From DASRDU01 sp035560235 (GTDB lineage Bacteria; Acidobacteriota; Blastocatellia; RBC074), in NCBI GenBank assembly GCA_035560235.1, contig DATMAG010000092.1, positions 1-53,236 on the forward strand: 53,236 nt of DNA, given 5' to 3'. The notes under the pieces were generated by a model, which worked only from the letters and a program-made list of their open reading frames with translations, made no database searches and was not told the DNA's origin. Of the stretch, positions 33,282-41,809 are shown piece after piece; position 1 is the first letter of the stretch; each line of letters starts with the position of its first letter. Position numbers and translations under genes: made by a program.

Positions 33282-34649
33282 ATGAGCCGACTGCGACTAT
33301 ATACACTGCTCCTTTTTCTGACAACCATCTGCCTCGTCGCGCCCGCGCAGCAGCGCATCGTGCGGCTGACCGACCCCGAGGCGATCCGCCCGTCCGAGGT
33401 TTCAATCGCCATCAATCCTGTCAATCCTGACAACCTCATCGCGACTTCGATTCAGTACGGTCGCAGCGCAGGAGTGCGGGTCAACGGCCACAGCTATGTC
33501 ACGAACGATGGCGGCAGGACGTGGCGCACTGTGCCGCTGCCCAATCCGCGGCAGCTTTCGCAGGGCGATGATTCAATCGCCTTCGACAGCAGCGGCGCGG
33601 CTTATCATTCGTTTATGTCCTTTGACGGAATTCGCGAAGCGAGGCCGCGCCGCGCTTACAGCGGCATTTATGTCGTGGCATCGCGGGACGGCGGCACTTC
33701 ATGGGGCGAGCCGGTTCCGGTGATTGATCACATCAACAGCGTCACGCCCTTTGAAGACAAGCCTTATGTCGTGACCGACAACGTGCCGGGGTCGCCCAAT
33801 AAAAACAACGTCTATCTGGCGTGGACGCGCTTTGATGCTTACGGCAGCAAAGACCCGTCGTGCCATTCGCACATCTTCTTTTCACGCTCGACTGACGGCG
33901 GCAGTTCGTTCGCCATGCCGATCAGGATTTCTGACAACACAGGCGATTGTCTGGATGACGATAACACGCTGGAAGGCGCGATTGTAGCGGCAGGACTGAA
34001 AGGTGAAGTCTATGTCGTCTGGTCAGGAGCGCAGGGCCTGGTCTTTGACAAATCGCTCGATGGCGGCCTGACCTTCGGCAGGGACAGAACGATTTCACCG
34101 CATCCGGGCGGCTGGAACATTGAGATTCCGGGCATTGGTCGCAGCAACGGAATGCCCGTCACCAGAGTTGATTACAGCCCGGGGCCGCATCGCGGAACGA
34201 TCTATGTCAACTGGATCGACTCTCGCAACGGTGACCCTGATGTATTTGTGATGTCCTCGCGCGACGGCGGCGAAACGTGGTCGCAGCCCGTGCGCGTCAA
34301 TGATGACAAAGTGGGCAATGGCAGGGTGCAGTTCCTGACCTGGATGGCCATTGATCCGGTGGATGGCTCGCTCAATGTGGTCTTCTATGATCGCCGCGAT
34401 CTGGAAGGAACCAGGACAGGGCTGACGCTTGCGCGCAGCGTGGACGGCGGCAAGACCTTCGTCAATTACAAAATCAGCCTCGCTCCGTTTGAGACAAACA
34501 GGAGCGTCTTTTTTGGCGATTATAACGGTATTGACGCTTACAACGGTCTGGTTGCGCCGATCTTCACGCACTTCATCAGCCCGCAGAACCTCGCGGTCTC
34601 GGTCGCGCTGTTTCGCTTCAGACCCGGAACTCAGGAGCAGTTGAAGTAA
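33282..34649 (+). CDS. Secreted BNR-repeat / sialidase-fold protein
   Basis: A 455-aa protein; start at ATG 33282, which begins a signal peptide (MSRLRLYTLLLFLTTICLVAPAQQ). It contains several Asp-box motifs of six-bladed propellers: TNDGGRTWRTV (about 73-83), SRDGGTSWGEPV, STDGGSSFAMPI, SLDGGLTFGRD, SRDGGETWSQPV and SVDGGKTFVNY. Such repeats stabilise sialidase and exo-glycosidase propellers. The Arg triad and Tyr/Glu of true sialidases could not be traced with certainty, so it may be a non-enzymatic binding protein. Gene stands alone on the plus strand beside the DUF1080 remnant. Confidence 0.85.
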   Translation: MSRLRLYTLLLFLTTICLVAPAQQRIVRLTDPEAIRPSEVSIAINPVNPDNLIATSIQYGRSAGVRVNGHSYVTNDGGRTWRTVPLPNPRQLSQGDDSIAFDSSGAAYHSFMSFDGIREARPRRAYSGIYVVASRDGGTSWGEPVPVIDHINSVTPFEDKPYVVTDNVPGSPNKNNVYLAWTRFDAYGSKDPSCHSHIFFSRSTDGGSSFAMPIRISDNTGDCLDDDNTLEGAIVAAGLKGEVYVVWSGAQGLVFDKSLDGGLTFGRDRTISPHPGGWNIEIPGIGRSNGMPVTRVDYSPGPHRGTIYVNWIDSRNGDPDVFVMSSRDGGETWSQPVRVNDDKVGNGRVQFLTWMAIDPVDGSLNVVFYDRRDLEGTRTGLTLARSVDGGKTFVNYKISLAPFETNRSVFFGDYNGIDAYNGLVAPIFTHFISPQNLAVSVALFRFRPGTQEQLK

Positions 34650-34726
34650 GCTCACTCACAATTCATCCGTCGTTTTCAGGCAGTCTGCTTGCTCAAGCCG
34701 CGACGGTCTGATAGTTTGGCCGCGCT

Positions 34727-36121
34727 ATGGCAACCATCCAGTTCATCGGAGCAGCGGGAACAGTCACCGGTTCGAAATTCGTGCTGGAGGCTGCGGGCAG
34801 CCGCGTGATGGTTGACTGCGGCCTGTTTCAGGGACTCAAGGAACTGCGTCTGCGCAACTGGGAGCCGCTGCCGGTCAGTCCGGCGTCACTGAATGCGGTG
34901 ATTCTGACGCACGCGCACATTGATCATTCGGGTTATCTGCCTCGCCTCGTGCGCGACGGCTTTCACGGGCCGGTCTATGCCACCACCGGGACGGCTGATC
35001 TGCTCTCGGTGATGCTGCCCGATTCGGCGCGGCTGCAGGAAGAGGATGCAGACTATGCCAACCGGCATCATTTCTCAAAGCACCATCCCGCGCTGCCGCT
35101 TTACAACGAAGCTGATGCGCGCCGCGCGCTGAAGCTGGTCAGAGGGGTCGCTTACAAAGAAGAAATCAGACTCGGCAAATTCCTGCGGGCGAGTTTCGTC
35201 CCGGCGGGTCATATTCTCGGTTCAGGTTTTGTGCAGGTGGAAGTGAGTGAGCCTGACGCGCCGAACTTCACGATTCTCTTTTCGGGCGATCTCGGGCGTT
35301 ATGACGAACCGATCCTGCACGATCCGACTCCGGTGCCTGAAGCCGACTATCTGCTGGTCGAATCAACCTACGGCAACCGGCTGCACGACAAGACTGATCC
35401 GAAAGACAGGCTGGCTGAAATCGTCAACGAGACGGCTGAGCGCGGCGGCAGGGTCATCATTCCGGCCTTTGCGATTGGCCGCACGCAGCTGCTGCTCTAT
35501 TACCTGCGCGAGCTTGAGGACGAAGGCCGGATTCCGGTGCTGCCCGTGATCGTTGATTCACCAATGGCAGCCTCAGCGACCCGCTTTTATGCGAGGCACA
35601 AGGAAGATCACGACCTCGAAATGCAGCGGCTCAGCGAAGGAGGACGCAATGCGCTGACGACCCGCAACTTTCAGCTCGTCAGCGGGCGCAGCAATTCAAA
35701 GGCCCTCAATGCCCTGACCGGCCCGGCCATCATCATCTCGGCTTCAGGGATGGCGACGGGAGGCCGCGTGCTGCATCATCTGGAAAGAAGTCTGCCCGAC
35801 CCCGCAAGCACCGTTGTGCTGGTCGGCTATCAGGCTGAAGGCACGCGCGGACGCCGGTTGCAGAACGGCGAACGGGAAATCAGAATTCACGGTGAGATGA
35901 TTCCGGTGCGCGCGAAGATCGAAGTTATGGGCAGTCTGTCAGCGCATGCCGACGCGAACGAAATCATGCGCTGGCTGCGCGAATTCAAACGCCCGCCGAA
36001 GCTGACCTTCATCGTTCACGGCGAACCGGAAGGCAGCGCGGCTCTGCGCGAGCGAATCACGAATGAACTGGGCTGGCAGGTAATGATTCCGGCTTATCAG
36101 GAAACCGTCGAGCTGTCCTGA
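34727..36121 (+). CDS. Metallo-beta-lactamase fold RNA-processing nuclease (beta-CASP/RMMBL)
   Basis: A 464-aa cytoplasmic protein of the CPSF73/Ysh1-like group. The zinc site is LTHAHIDHSGYLP (HxHxDH, about residues 62-74), followed by FVPAGHILGSG (His) and LFSGDLGRYDEPIL (Asp). The beta-CASP insert covers about 185-350 (YGNRLHDK, IPAFAIGRTQLLLYYLREL, IISASGMATGGRVLHHLE). The RMMBL C-terminal domain has GSLSAHADANEIMRWL and FIVHGEPEGSAALRERI. It probably cleaves RNA endonucleolytically; cellular substrates of bacterial members are poorly known. Full length. It starts a short plus-strand run with YfiT-like and SDR genes. Confidence 0.93.
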   Translation: MATIQFIGAAGTVTGSKFVLEAAGSRVMVDCGLFQGLKELRLRNWEPLPVSPASLNAVILTHAHIDHSGYLPRLVRDGFHGPVYATTGTADLLSVMLPDSARLQEEDADYANRHHFSKHHPALPLYNEADARRALKLVRGVAYKEEIRLGKFLRASFVPAGHILGSGFVQVEVSEPDAPNFTILFSGDLGRYDEPILHDPTPVPEADYLLVESTYGNRLHDKTDPKDRLAEIVNETAERGGRVIIPAFAIGRTQLLLYYLRELEDEGRIPVLPVIVDSPMAASATRFYARHKEDHDLEMQRLSEGGRNALTTRNFQLVSGRSNSKALNALTGPAIIISASGMATGGRVLHHLERSLPDPASTVVLVGYQAEGTRGRRLQNGEREIRIHGEMIPVRAKIEVMGSLSAHADANEIMRWLREFKRPPKLTFIVHGEPEGSAALRERITNELGWQVMIPAYQETVELS

Positions 36122-36191
36122 ATCTCCCCTGATGAGTGAAGTCCCCCTGAAGAACTGCGGCAGGCGGCCTGCCTTATCTCCGGAGAGAACC

Positions 36192-36728
36192 ATGACCGCA
36201 ACAGCAGATGATCTGCGCTACCCTGTGGGCAGATTCATTTACGATCCCGAAATCACTGATGAGAAACGACGCGCCTGGGCTGATGAGATAGCGATGATGC
36301 CCTGGCGACTGCGCGCTGCAATTGTCGGCCTGAACGACGAACAGCTTGCGACGCCGTACCGCCCCGACGGGTGGACAGTCCGGCAGGTGATTCATCATCT
36401 GGCTGACAGTCATCTGAACAGCTACGCCCGCTTCAAGCTGGCGCTCACTGAAAACAATCCGACAATCAAGCCTTACGATGAGGCGGCCTGGGCAGAACTG
36501 CCCGACGGGCGCGAAGCTCCGATTGAGTTGTCACTGAAGCTGCTCGATGTGCTGCACGAGCGCTGGGCCATTCTGCTGCAATCCTTCAGGCCAGCCGACT
36601 GGGAGCGCACATTCACTCATCCCGAACGGGGAAAGATGACGCTCAGCGAAACGCTTCAGCTTTATGTCTGGCACGGCAGGCATCACATCGCGCACATCAC
36701 TTCACTGCGCGAACGGCGGCACTGGTAA
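36192..36728 (+). CDS. YfiT/BstA-like metal-dependent DinB-superfamily transferase
   Basis: A 178-aa protein from the ATG at 36192 (GGAGAG 5 bases upstream). LRYPVGRFIYDPEITDEKRRAW at the N-terminus and GWTVRQVIHHLADSHLNSYARFKLALTE (about residues 61-88) identify the YfiT subgroup. Metal-binding His lie in VIHHLADSH and in YVWHGRHHIAHI (about 158-169). Bacillus members (BstA) are bacillithiol S-transferases; others were called metal-dependent hydrolases. Cofactor here is unknown. A 13-bp-stem terminator follows directly. Confidence 0.9.
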   Translation: MTATADDLRYPVGRFIYDPEITDEKRRAWADEIAMMPWRLRAAIVGLNDEQLATPYRPDGWTVRQVIHHLADSHLNSYARFKLALTENNPTIKPYDEAAWAELPDGREAPIELSLKLLDVLHERWAILLQSFRPADWERTFTHPERGKMTLSETLQLYVWHGRHHIAHITSLRERRHW

Positions 36729-36733
36729 TCTGA

Positions 36734-36766
36734 TGTCCGGCAATCTGACAGATTGCCGGACATTTT
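36734..36766 (+). terminator. Intrinsic terminator after the YfiT-like gene
   Basis: Perfect 13-bp stem (TGTCCGGCAATCT at 36734-36746 with 36750-36762), loop GAC, followed by TTTTAT. It is five bases after the stop codon and just before the SDR gene, so the SDR (ATG at 36776) must have its own promoter, rely on read-through, or be controlled by this hairpin. Confidence 0.8.
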
Positions 36767-36775
36767 ATAGTGACG

Positions 36776-37615
36776 ATGAGCGACAGACCTCGTAACTTCT
36801 TTCTCACCGGCTGTGCGAGCGGCATCGCGCGACACCTGACGGGCAGGCTGCTCGCGCTCGGCCACAACGTCTTTGCCACCGACATCAATCTGAAGGCGCT
36901 CGAAGAAATGGCGCAGCAGGAAGCGCAGAAATCAGGTGTGACTGAAACCCGTCTGCGCATTGCCCGGCACGATGTCACCAATTCTGATTCGTGGGCGGAG
37001 GTGTTTGCGGAAGCAGTCGCGGCTTTCGGCGGGATTGATGTGGCGATGAACATTGCGGGGGTGATGATCGGCGGGTGGGCCGTTGAAGCCCCGCCGGAAC
37101 TGGTGCATCGCCATTTCGACATCAACGTCAAGGGCGTGATCTTCGGCACTCAGACTGCTGCGCGGCATATGATTGCGCGCGGGCACGGACACATCATCAA
37201 TATCGCTTCGCTCTCGGCGCTCGCGCCGATTCCGGGCATTGCAATCTATTCGGCGTCAAAGTATGCGGTGCGCGCTTTCTCGCTCGCCATCGCCCAGGAA
37301 CTGCGGCCTCACGGCGTCTATGTCACGGCAATCAATCCCGACGCGGTGAACACACCACTGCTCAGTCCGAATCTTGAGATCGAAGCCGCCGCGCTGGTCT
37401 TTTCGGCCCCGCGGCTGCTGACGGTCGAAGAGATTGCGACGGCCATCATCGAACAGGCCCTGCCCCGCCGCCCGCTCGAAGTCACCATTCCCGGACATCG
37501 CGGCTGGCTGGCACGCGTGACCGATGTCTTTCCGAATCTGGCTTTCATTCTCGGCCCGGTCTTCGAACGGCGCGGAGCCGCAAAGCAGCTTCACTTTCGC
37601 CGCCACTCCGAATGA
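36776..37615 (+). CDS. Short-chain dehydrogenase with variant TGxxxGIA nucleotide motif
   Basis: A 279-aa SDR from ATG at 36776. FFLTGCASGIARHLTGRLL (about residues 8-26) is the cofactor loop; the last Gly of TGxxxGIG is Ala, which occurs but is uncommon. FATDIN suggests NAD(H); RHDVTN, MNIAGVM, Ser in NIASLSA (~141) and YSASKYAVRAF with catalytic Tyr and Lys (~155-159) are intact. The C-terminal ~60 residues (LPRRPLEVTIPGHRGWLARVTDVFPNLAFILGPVFERRGAAK) resemble SDRs acting on lipids or hydrophobic substrates. Substrate not known. Neighbour of the YfiT-like gene but separated by a terminator. Confidence 0.85.
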   Translation: MSDRPRNFFLTGCASGIARHLTGRLLALGHNVFATDINLKALEEMAQQEAQKSGVTETRLRIARHDVTNSDSWAEVFAEAVAAFGGIDVAMNIAGVMIGGWAVEAPPELVHRHFDINVKGVIFGTQTAARHMIARGHGHIINIASLSALAPIPGIAIYSASKYAVRAFSLAIAQELRPHGVYVTAINPDAVNTPLLSPNLEIEAAALVFSAPRLLTVEEIATAIIEQALPRRPLEVTIPGHRGWLARVTDVFPNLAFILGPVFERRGAAKQLHFRRHSE

Positions 37616-37730
37616 CTCATCACTCAACGAATGTCATCCTCATCACAGCTTGTGCGTGCCGCCTGAAACCTCAGTCATCACTCTGACCGGACTACAGCAG
37701 AACTGAACGCAGTCGGGCGCGTGTTGTGCT

Positions 37731-37955
37731 TCAGCCGCCGCCGACGAAGTGGACGATTTCGAGGCGATCACCCGATTGCAGGCGGGTATCGGCCCAGGCC
37801 CGGCGCGGCAGGATTTCGCGGTTCAGTTCGATGGCCAGGCGTTCAGGAGCGAGATTGAGCGCGGCGATGAGATCGGTGACGGAGGATGCGACAGGAATCT
37901 GCTGAGGTTCTCCGTTGACTGTGATTTCAATTTCGGGGCGATTGTTCATGGTCAT
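37731..37955 (-). CDS. thiS: ThiS-type sulfur carrier protein
   Basis: A 74-aa ubiquitin-like protein. IEITVNGEPQQIPVASSVTDLIAALNL at the start and LAIELNREILPRRAWADTRLQSGDRLEIVHFVGGG at the end match ThiS; the C-terminal Gly-Gly is the site of adenylation and thiocarboxylate formation. In thiamine synthesis it donates sulfur to the thiazole. No thiG, thiF, thiE or TPP riboswitch is seen nearby. It lies 10 bases after an unknown protein gene (37966), so it may serve another sulfur-transfer reaction; classical ThiS with scattered thiamine genes is equally possible. Slightly longer than E. coli ThiS by a short N-terminal tail. Confidence 0.88.
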   Translation of the reverse strand: MTMNNRPEIEITVNGEPQQIPVASSVTDLIAALNLAPERLAIELNREILPRRAWADTRLQSGDRLEIVHFVGGG

Positions 37956-37965
37956 CGTTCAGGTT

Positions 37966-38799
37966 CTATCGTTTCCGAATGAGCAGTTTCAGTTCAGCCT
38001 CCTGCCCCTTCGGATCGGTCGCCTGAATAATCAGCGCGGCGGTTCCGGTGGTGAACTCGGGCAGCGTCAGTGTCAGGCTGAACGTGCCGTTACTGTTGCA
38101 CCCGGTGGTAAAGGTCTGCGGTTTGATTGTGGTGCCGACTATTTTAATCCTGACGGCTGAATCAACCGCTGCCCACTGTCCATCGTACTGCACGGCGGCG
38201 CGAATCGTCACCTGTTCACCAGCCACGAGGCGCGGCGCTGAGAGCAGTTCGATTGAAAGCCTTTCGTGCGGTTTGTCGGATTTCAGAAATTCATCGAGCA
38301 CGGCATCCAGACTGAACGAATCATCCGAAGTCAGATCGCTCAGCCGGTAAATCCGCGATGAAGATGAGCCGGTCGGCGGGGTTTCCACGGAAACCGGAGC
38401 CGCACTCGCACCGGCGGAACCGGCTTTCGCGCTCCGGGCTGGCGCAGCGGGCGGCTGACTCTGAGCCTTCTCAGCGGTCTTCTGCGCGGTTCCGGCAGAA
38501 GGCTGAACAGTCCCGACAGCATTGCTTTTGTTGAGCCGTTCGATCAGTTGCGCGAGCCTGCCGCCCTGAATCGCAGCCAGAATGATCTGATGCTGCCTCT
38601 CGATTGCTCTGGCGAGGCGGGTTTCATCCACCTTCCCTCCCACGATCAGATCCTGGTAACTCGTGCGTTTTGCGCCGAGAATCGTCCCGCCCTGATAAAT
38701 CAGGGAAAGAATCAGCGGGTTCTTCAGCCCCTTGTCTTCAGTCTGGACGTGATAGGTGACGCCTTCGAAGGGCACGTCAGTATTGTATCCGGTGAGCAT
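37966..38799 (-). CDS. Conserved hypothetical protein upstream of thiS
   Basis: A 277-aa protein without signal peptide. The N-terminal ~85 residues (LTGYNTDVPFEGVTYHVQTEDKG, NPLILSLIYQGGTILGAKRTSYQDLI, RQHQIILAAIQGGRLAQLIERL) form a conserved block that I know from acidobacterial and some deltaproteobacterial hypotheticals. A Pro/Ala/Ser-rich linker follows (about 95-145), then a C-terminal beta-rich domain (PRLVAGEQVTIRAAVQYDGQ, FTTGCNSNGTFSLTLTLPEFTTGTAALIIQA) of Ig-like appearance. Function unknown. It is the first gene of a two-gene unit with thiS, 10 bases apart. Could be a sulfur acceptor or scaffold, but that is a guess. Confidence 0.7.
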   Translation of the reverse strand: MLTGYNTDVPFEGVTYHVQTEDKGLKNPLILSLIYQGGTILGAKRTSYQDLIVGGKVDETRLARAIERQHQIILAAIQGGRLAQLIERLNKSNAVGTVQPSAGTAQKTAEKAQSQPPAAPARSAKAGSAGASAAPVSVETPPTGSSSSRIYRLSDLTSDDSFSLDAVLDEFLKSDKPHERLSIELLSAPRLVAGEQVTIRAAVQYDGQWAAVDSAVRIKIVGTTIKPQTFTTGCNSNGTFSLTLTLPEFTTGTAALIIQATDPKGQEAELKLLIRKR

Positions 38800-38969
38800 G
38801 GCCAGACCTCATCTGGTCAGGAATTCAGGGTCGTGTCTCAGGAACTGTCTCAGAGCTGTGGGGAAGTCAGCGCGGCACATCTGTCGGAGCGGGCTTATAA
38901 ATAGCACAGCGGATTGAACGCGGTCAACGAAATGATTCGACAGGGTTTTGCACTCCGGTGCGGGCACGC

Positions 38970-38998
38970 TTGACAGCGCGCGCGGTCACGCTGAGAAT
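38970..38998 (+). promoter_or_regulatory. Candidate promoter for trpD
   Basis: TTGACA (38970-38975), 17-base spacer, GAGAAT (38993-38998, four of six to consensus), about 27 bases upstream of the trpD ATG at 39025. No trp attenuator (Trp-codon leader peptide with alternative hairpins) was seen in the short leader. Confidence 0.5.
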
Positions 38999-39024
38999 TC
39001 AGTCCCGTTTGATTCATTCTGATC

Positions 39025-40050
39025 ATGCTCACTGATTTTCTCGACAAACTGTACGCTCATCATCACCTCTCGCAGGCGGAGGCCGCCGAACTGCTCGGCC
39101 TCCTGCTCTCTGATGGCACGAGTGATGAGCAGATCGCTGAGGTTTTGCGCGCGCTCGCGCTCAAGGGTGAAACCGAAGAGGAGCTGGCAGGCTTTGCCGA
39201 AACGATGCGCGCGCACAGCCGCCGCGTGACGAGCGCCCGGCACACTGCCTTCATTGACACCTGCGGCACCGGCGGCAGCAAGGCCAAGACTTTTAATATC
39301 TCGACCGCCGCGGCCTTTATTGTGGCGGCGGCGGGAATTCCCGTGGCCAAGCACGGCAACGTCGGAGTGACGTCGAAAGCGGGCAGCGCCGATGTTCTGC
39401 GGGAGCTTGGCGTCAGGCACGATCTCGCGCCGGAGCAGGTCTGTGAATGCTTCGATGAAATCGGACTCTGCTTTATGTTCGCGCCGCTGCATCACCCGGC
39501 GACGAAACGGGTCGCGCAGGTGCGGCGTTCGCTCGGCATTCGGACGATCTTCAATCTGCTCGGACCGCTCACCAATCCGGCGGGCGCGCCGATGCAGATG
39601 GTCGGAGTCTCCGATCCGCTGGCCGGTGAAAAGGTCGCCCGCGCGCTGCATCGCCTGAAGATCGAGCGCGCCTGGGTGGTTCACGGCTTCGACGGGCTGG
39701 ATGAATTAACGCTGGCCGACAAGACGCTGGTTTATGAGGTCGGCCCCGACGGAGTGCGCCGCTTCGATGTGTCACCGGCAGATTTCGGCCTGCCTTCCAC
39801 TGAACTTGACGGCTTGCGCGGCGGGTCGGCTGCAGAGAACGCCGAAATCATTCTGGCTGTGCTGTCCGGCAAACGAAGAGATGAGGCCCGCGATCTGGTG
39901 CTGCTCAATGCCGCTGCTGCCATCTGCATTGCCGGTGCGTGCGTCACCCCGGGCGGCGCAGTTGAAATTGCGGCTGAAATGATTGATTCAGGCGCCGCGC
40001 TTGAGAGGCTCGAAGCCCTGCGTCAGTTCACTCAGAGTGCAGCAGCCTGA
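39025..40050 (+). CDS. trpD: Anthranilate phosphoribosyltransferase
   Basis: A 341-aa enzyme joining anthranilate to PRPP in tryptophan synthesis. DTCGTGGSKAKTFNISTAAAFIVAAAGIPVAKHGN (about residues 77-111) contains the PRPP loop (usual GTGGD becomes GTGGS) and the KHGN motif; the following residues are VGVTSKAGSADVLRELG where most enzymes have RAVSS. The Asp-Glu pair for Mg2+ lies in HGFDGLDELTL, with TIFNLLGPLTNPA just before. Length normal. It is alone, not in a trp operon, as often in Acidobacteria. The altered KHGN-R position could affect substrate binding or indicate a paralogue with another base; TrpD remains the best call. Confidence 0.9.
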   Translation: MLTDFLDKLYAHHHLSQAEAAELLGLLLSDGTSDEQIAEVLRALALKGETEEELAGFAETMRAHSRRVTSARHTAFIDTCGTGGSKAKTFNISTAAAFIVAAAGIPVAKHGNVGVTSKAGSADVLRELGVRHDLAPEQVCECFDEIGLCFMFAPLHHPATKRVAQVRRSLGIRTIFNLLGPLTNPAGAPMQMVGVSDPLAGEKVARALHRLKIERAWVVHGFDGLDELTLADKTLVYEVGPDGVRRFDVSPADFGLPSTELDGLRGGSAAENAEIILAVLSGKRRDEARDLVLLNAAAAICIAGACVTPGGAVEIAAEMIDSGAALERLEALRQFTQSAAA

Positions 40051-40125
40051 AGTTACTTCTCAGTTCTCCGCTGATCCGGTTTTACCGGCCCTCTCGCTGA
40101 GGCTCGGAAGTCGGCAGCTCCTCAC

Positions 40126-40752
40126 TCAACGCTCCGGTTTTGATTCAGCTCCGGTCTGGCGTATGAACTTCGCCCGCTCAAGCGGCAGGTTGCCATTCAC
40201 AAAGGCAGTGACCAGAGTTCCCTTCGGAACTTTGATGTCATCGCCTTTCTGCAGCAGGAAGAGCGGAGCGACCGGAAAGAAAAGCAGACCTGACAACGCC
40301 ACATTTGCCGCGACATTCTTCGCGTGGCTGCCGTCGGGGCCATATCGGACAGCCCGCAGCGGCGCTTTCTCTCCGTTCATCATTTCGACGGCATCAATTC
40401 TGACATCGAGTTTTCCGGTGCGGCCCATCCTCCGGGCCGGTCTGGCCTGAACGACTGTGCCGAAAGCCCTGGCTCCCTGCTTCACGATCAGCGCTTCACC
40501 GGCTCTGATCTCTTCGATTACTTCAAATTCGACCGGCTCACCGGCCCGCTCCTTTGCTGACGAGAGATCGCGCAGCAGTTTCAGCTTGACCGGCGTGCCG
40601 TCTTCGAGTCCGAACTCAAACGCCGACTTGTCCTGTTGCGGCGTTGTTACACCTGCTTCGCTCTTCTTCTCCTGCGCGAAGCCAGGCGACAGCGCATTGA
40701 GCGCCAGCGCGACTGAAAACGCCGTGGTGAGAATTCTGCTGCGATGCATCAT
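40126..40752 (-). CDS. Secreted hypothetical protein of an acidobacterial type
   Basis: A 208-aa exported protein (signal peptide about 1-27, ALSPGFAQEK). The mature part begins DGTPVKLKLLRDLSSAKERAGEPVEFEVIEEI, then GEALIVKQGARAFGTVVQARPARRMGRTGKLDVRIDAVEMMNGEKAPLRA, a short hydrophobic hairpin LSGLLFFPVAPLFLLQKGDD and IKVPKGTLVTAFVNGN. Similar proteins are common in Acidobacteria and some Planctomycetes; none characterised to my knowledge. The beta-rich pattern and 'cost-of-leakage' wording of ligands cannot be inferred. Its ATG shares a base with the stop codon of the upstream repeat protein (TGATG), so it is the third gene of a coupled operon. Confidence 0.75.
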   Translation of the reverse strand: MMHRSRILTTAFSVALALNALSPGFAQEKKSEAGVTTPQQDKSAFEFGLEDGTPVKLKLLRDLSSAKERAGEPVEFEVIEEIRAGEALIVKQGARAFGTVVQARPARRMGRTGKLDVRIDAVEMMNGEKAPLRAVRYGPDGSHAKNVAANVALSGLLFFPVAPLFLLQKGDDIKVPKGTLVTAFVNGNLPLERAKFIRQTGAESKPER

Positions 40753-41795
40753 CAGTTTCCCTGATTCACTTCACGCCGGAGGATGGCAATGAAATTTCCG
40801 CTCGATCCGCTCAGACTCAGCGGCAGAAAGCCCTGCGCGACGGCGCTCTGAATCTCCTTCTGCATTGTCGCCTCCGAGCGGGTGGTGAGAACCCTGAACT
40901 CAATCGAACTGGCTGAAGCCGCTGCGCCAGCCTGACGCTCGAAGATTACTGTCAGACCGTATGTCGTTGTGCCGCGAAAAACGCAGCCCTGCTTCACCAG
41001 TTCGTTCAGCGTCTTTTCCGACGAGTTTTCCGATCTGCCCAGACCGACCAGTTTGTATTCATAGCGCGCCTGATCCCGCGGCTTGTAATCACGCGCCATC
41101 AGCACATTCTGTCCCTGCGAACTGAGCGCGCAGCGAAAACCCTCCTGCGCGGCCTGGTTCATCTCCTTTTCGAGCGTCGAAACCTTCCTGGTCGAAAGCA
41201 GACGATATTCACGCTTTCCCATTTCGGCGGCAGGATTCGTCCTGTCGCGGCGCATCACGACCACTGTTCCGTGCCCCTGAGCGAGCAGCATTCCCGCGGG
41301 CACGAAGCCGCCCGAACTGGCATTATCGAGCAGCGTCTGCAGTTTGCTCTCGCTGCCCGACTGAATCAGTTCATATTCGTACGGCACCGCGCTGCCGCTG
41401 CCTTCGCGTTCCAGCAGCATGATGGCTCCGGCGCTGTTGAAGGAGAAGAGCGACGGCGTCAGCAGCGCGCGATAATCGAAGCCCTGTTTGAGCAATTCGT
41501 CCTTCTGCTGCTCAAACTGCTTCAGGCTGACAGTTCTGTATTCAAATCGCTGCGCCGGTGCAGTGCCTGCCGGACGCGACATCAGGGCTGCGAGCGAGGC
41601 AATTCCAATCCACTGCGACACCTTTTCGAGCCGGTAGCCCTGCTGCGCGGCTTCATTCAACTCCTTTTCAAGCGTAGCCGCCCTGACCGCGGCCAGCAGC
41701 CTGTACTCAGGCTGATTATTGGTCTGAGCCGCGCCCGGAATGGCTGACGCAATACCCGCCAGCAGCAGCGCAATAAAAATCAGTCTCTTTGTCAC
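40752..41795 (-). CDS. Secreted six-repeat protein (DUF4177-like repeats), paralogue A
   Basis: A 347-aa exported protein; I choose the GTG at 41795 because GGAGG lies just upstream; a TTG at 41813 has no such site. Signal peptide about 1-26. The mature part is six repeats of about 45-58 residues, each beginning with a (Y/F/P)EYxLL-like strand, then a helix with LEKELNEAAQQGYRL-like sequence, then a strand ending in a VIxxRR-like segment. This resembles DUF4177, normally found as single copies. Repeat starts: PEYRLLAAV, FEYRTVSLK, YEYELIQSG, REYRLLSTR, YEYKLVGLG, IEFRVLTTR. Its stop overlaps the next start. Function unknown; perhaps binding or scaffold in the periplasm. Confidence 0.75.
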   Translation of the reverse strand: MTKRLIFIALLLAGIASAIPGAAQTNNQPEYRLLAAVRAATLEKELNEAAQQGYRLEKVSQWIGIASLAALMSRPAGTAPAQRFEYRTVSLKQFEQQKDELLKQGFDYRALLTPSLFSFNSAGAIMLLEREGSGSAVPYEYELIQSGSESKLQTLLDNASSGGFVPAGMLLAQGHGTVVVMRRDRTNPAAEMGKREYRLLSTRKVSTLEKEMNQAAQEGFRCALSSQGQNVLMARDYKPRDQARYEYKLVGLGRSENSSEKTLNELVKQGCVFRGTTTYGLTVIFERQAGAAASASSIEFRVLTTRSEATMQKEIQSAVAQGFLPLSLSGSSGNFIAILRREVNQGN

Positions 41796-41809
41796 AATTA
41801 CCTCCGCAT

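Noticed and set aside
37616..37955. TPP riboswitch near thiS
   Set aside because: No CUGAGA-type or ACCUGAU-type TPP core was found on either strand upstream of thiS or of its partner gene.
39000..39024. trp attenuator in front of trpD
   Set aside because: The leader is too short, with no Trp-codon peptide and no alternative hairpins.
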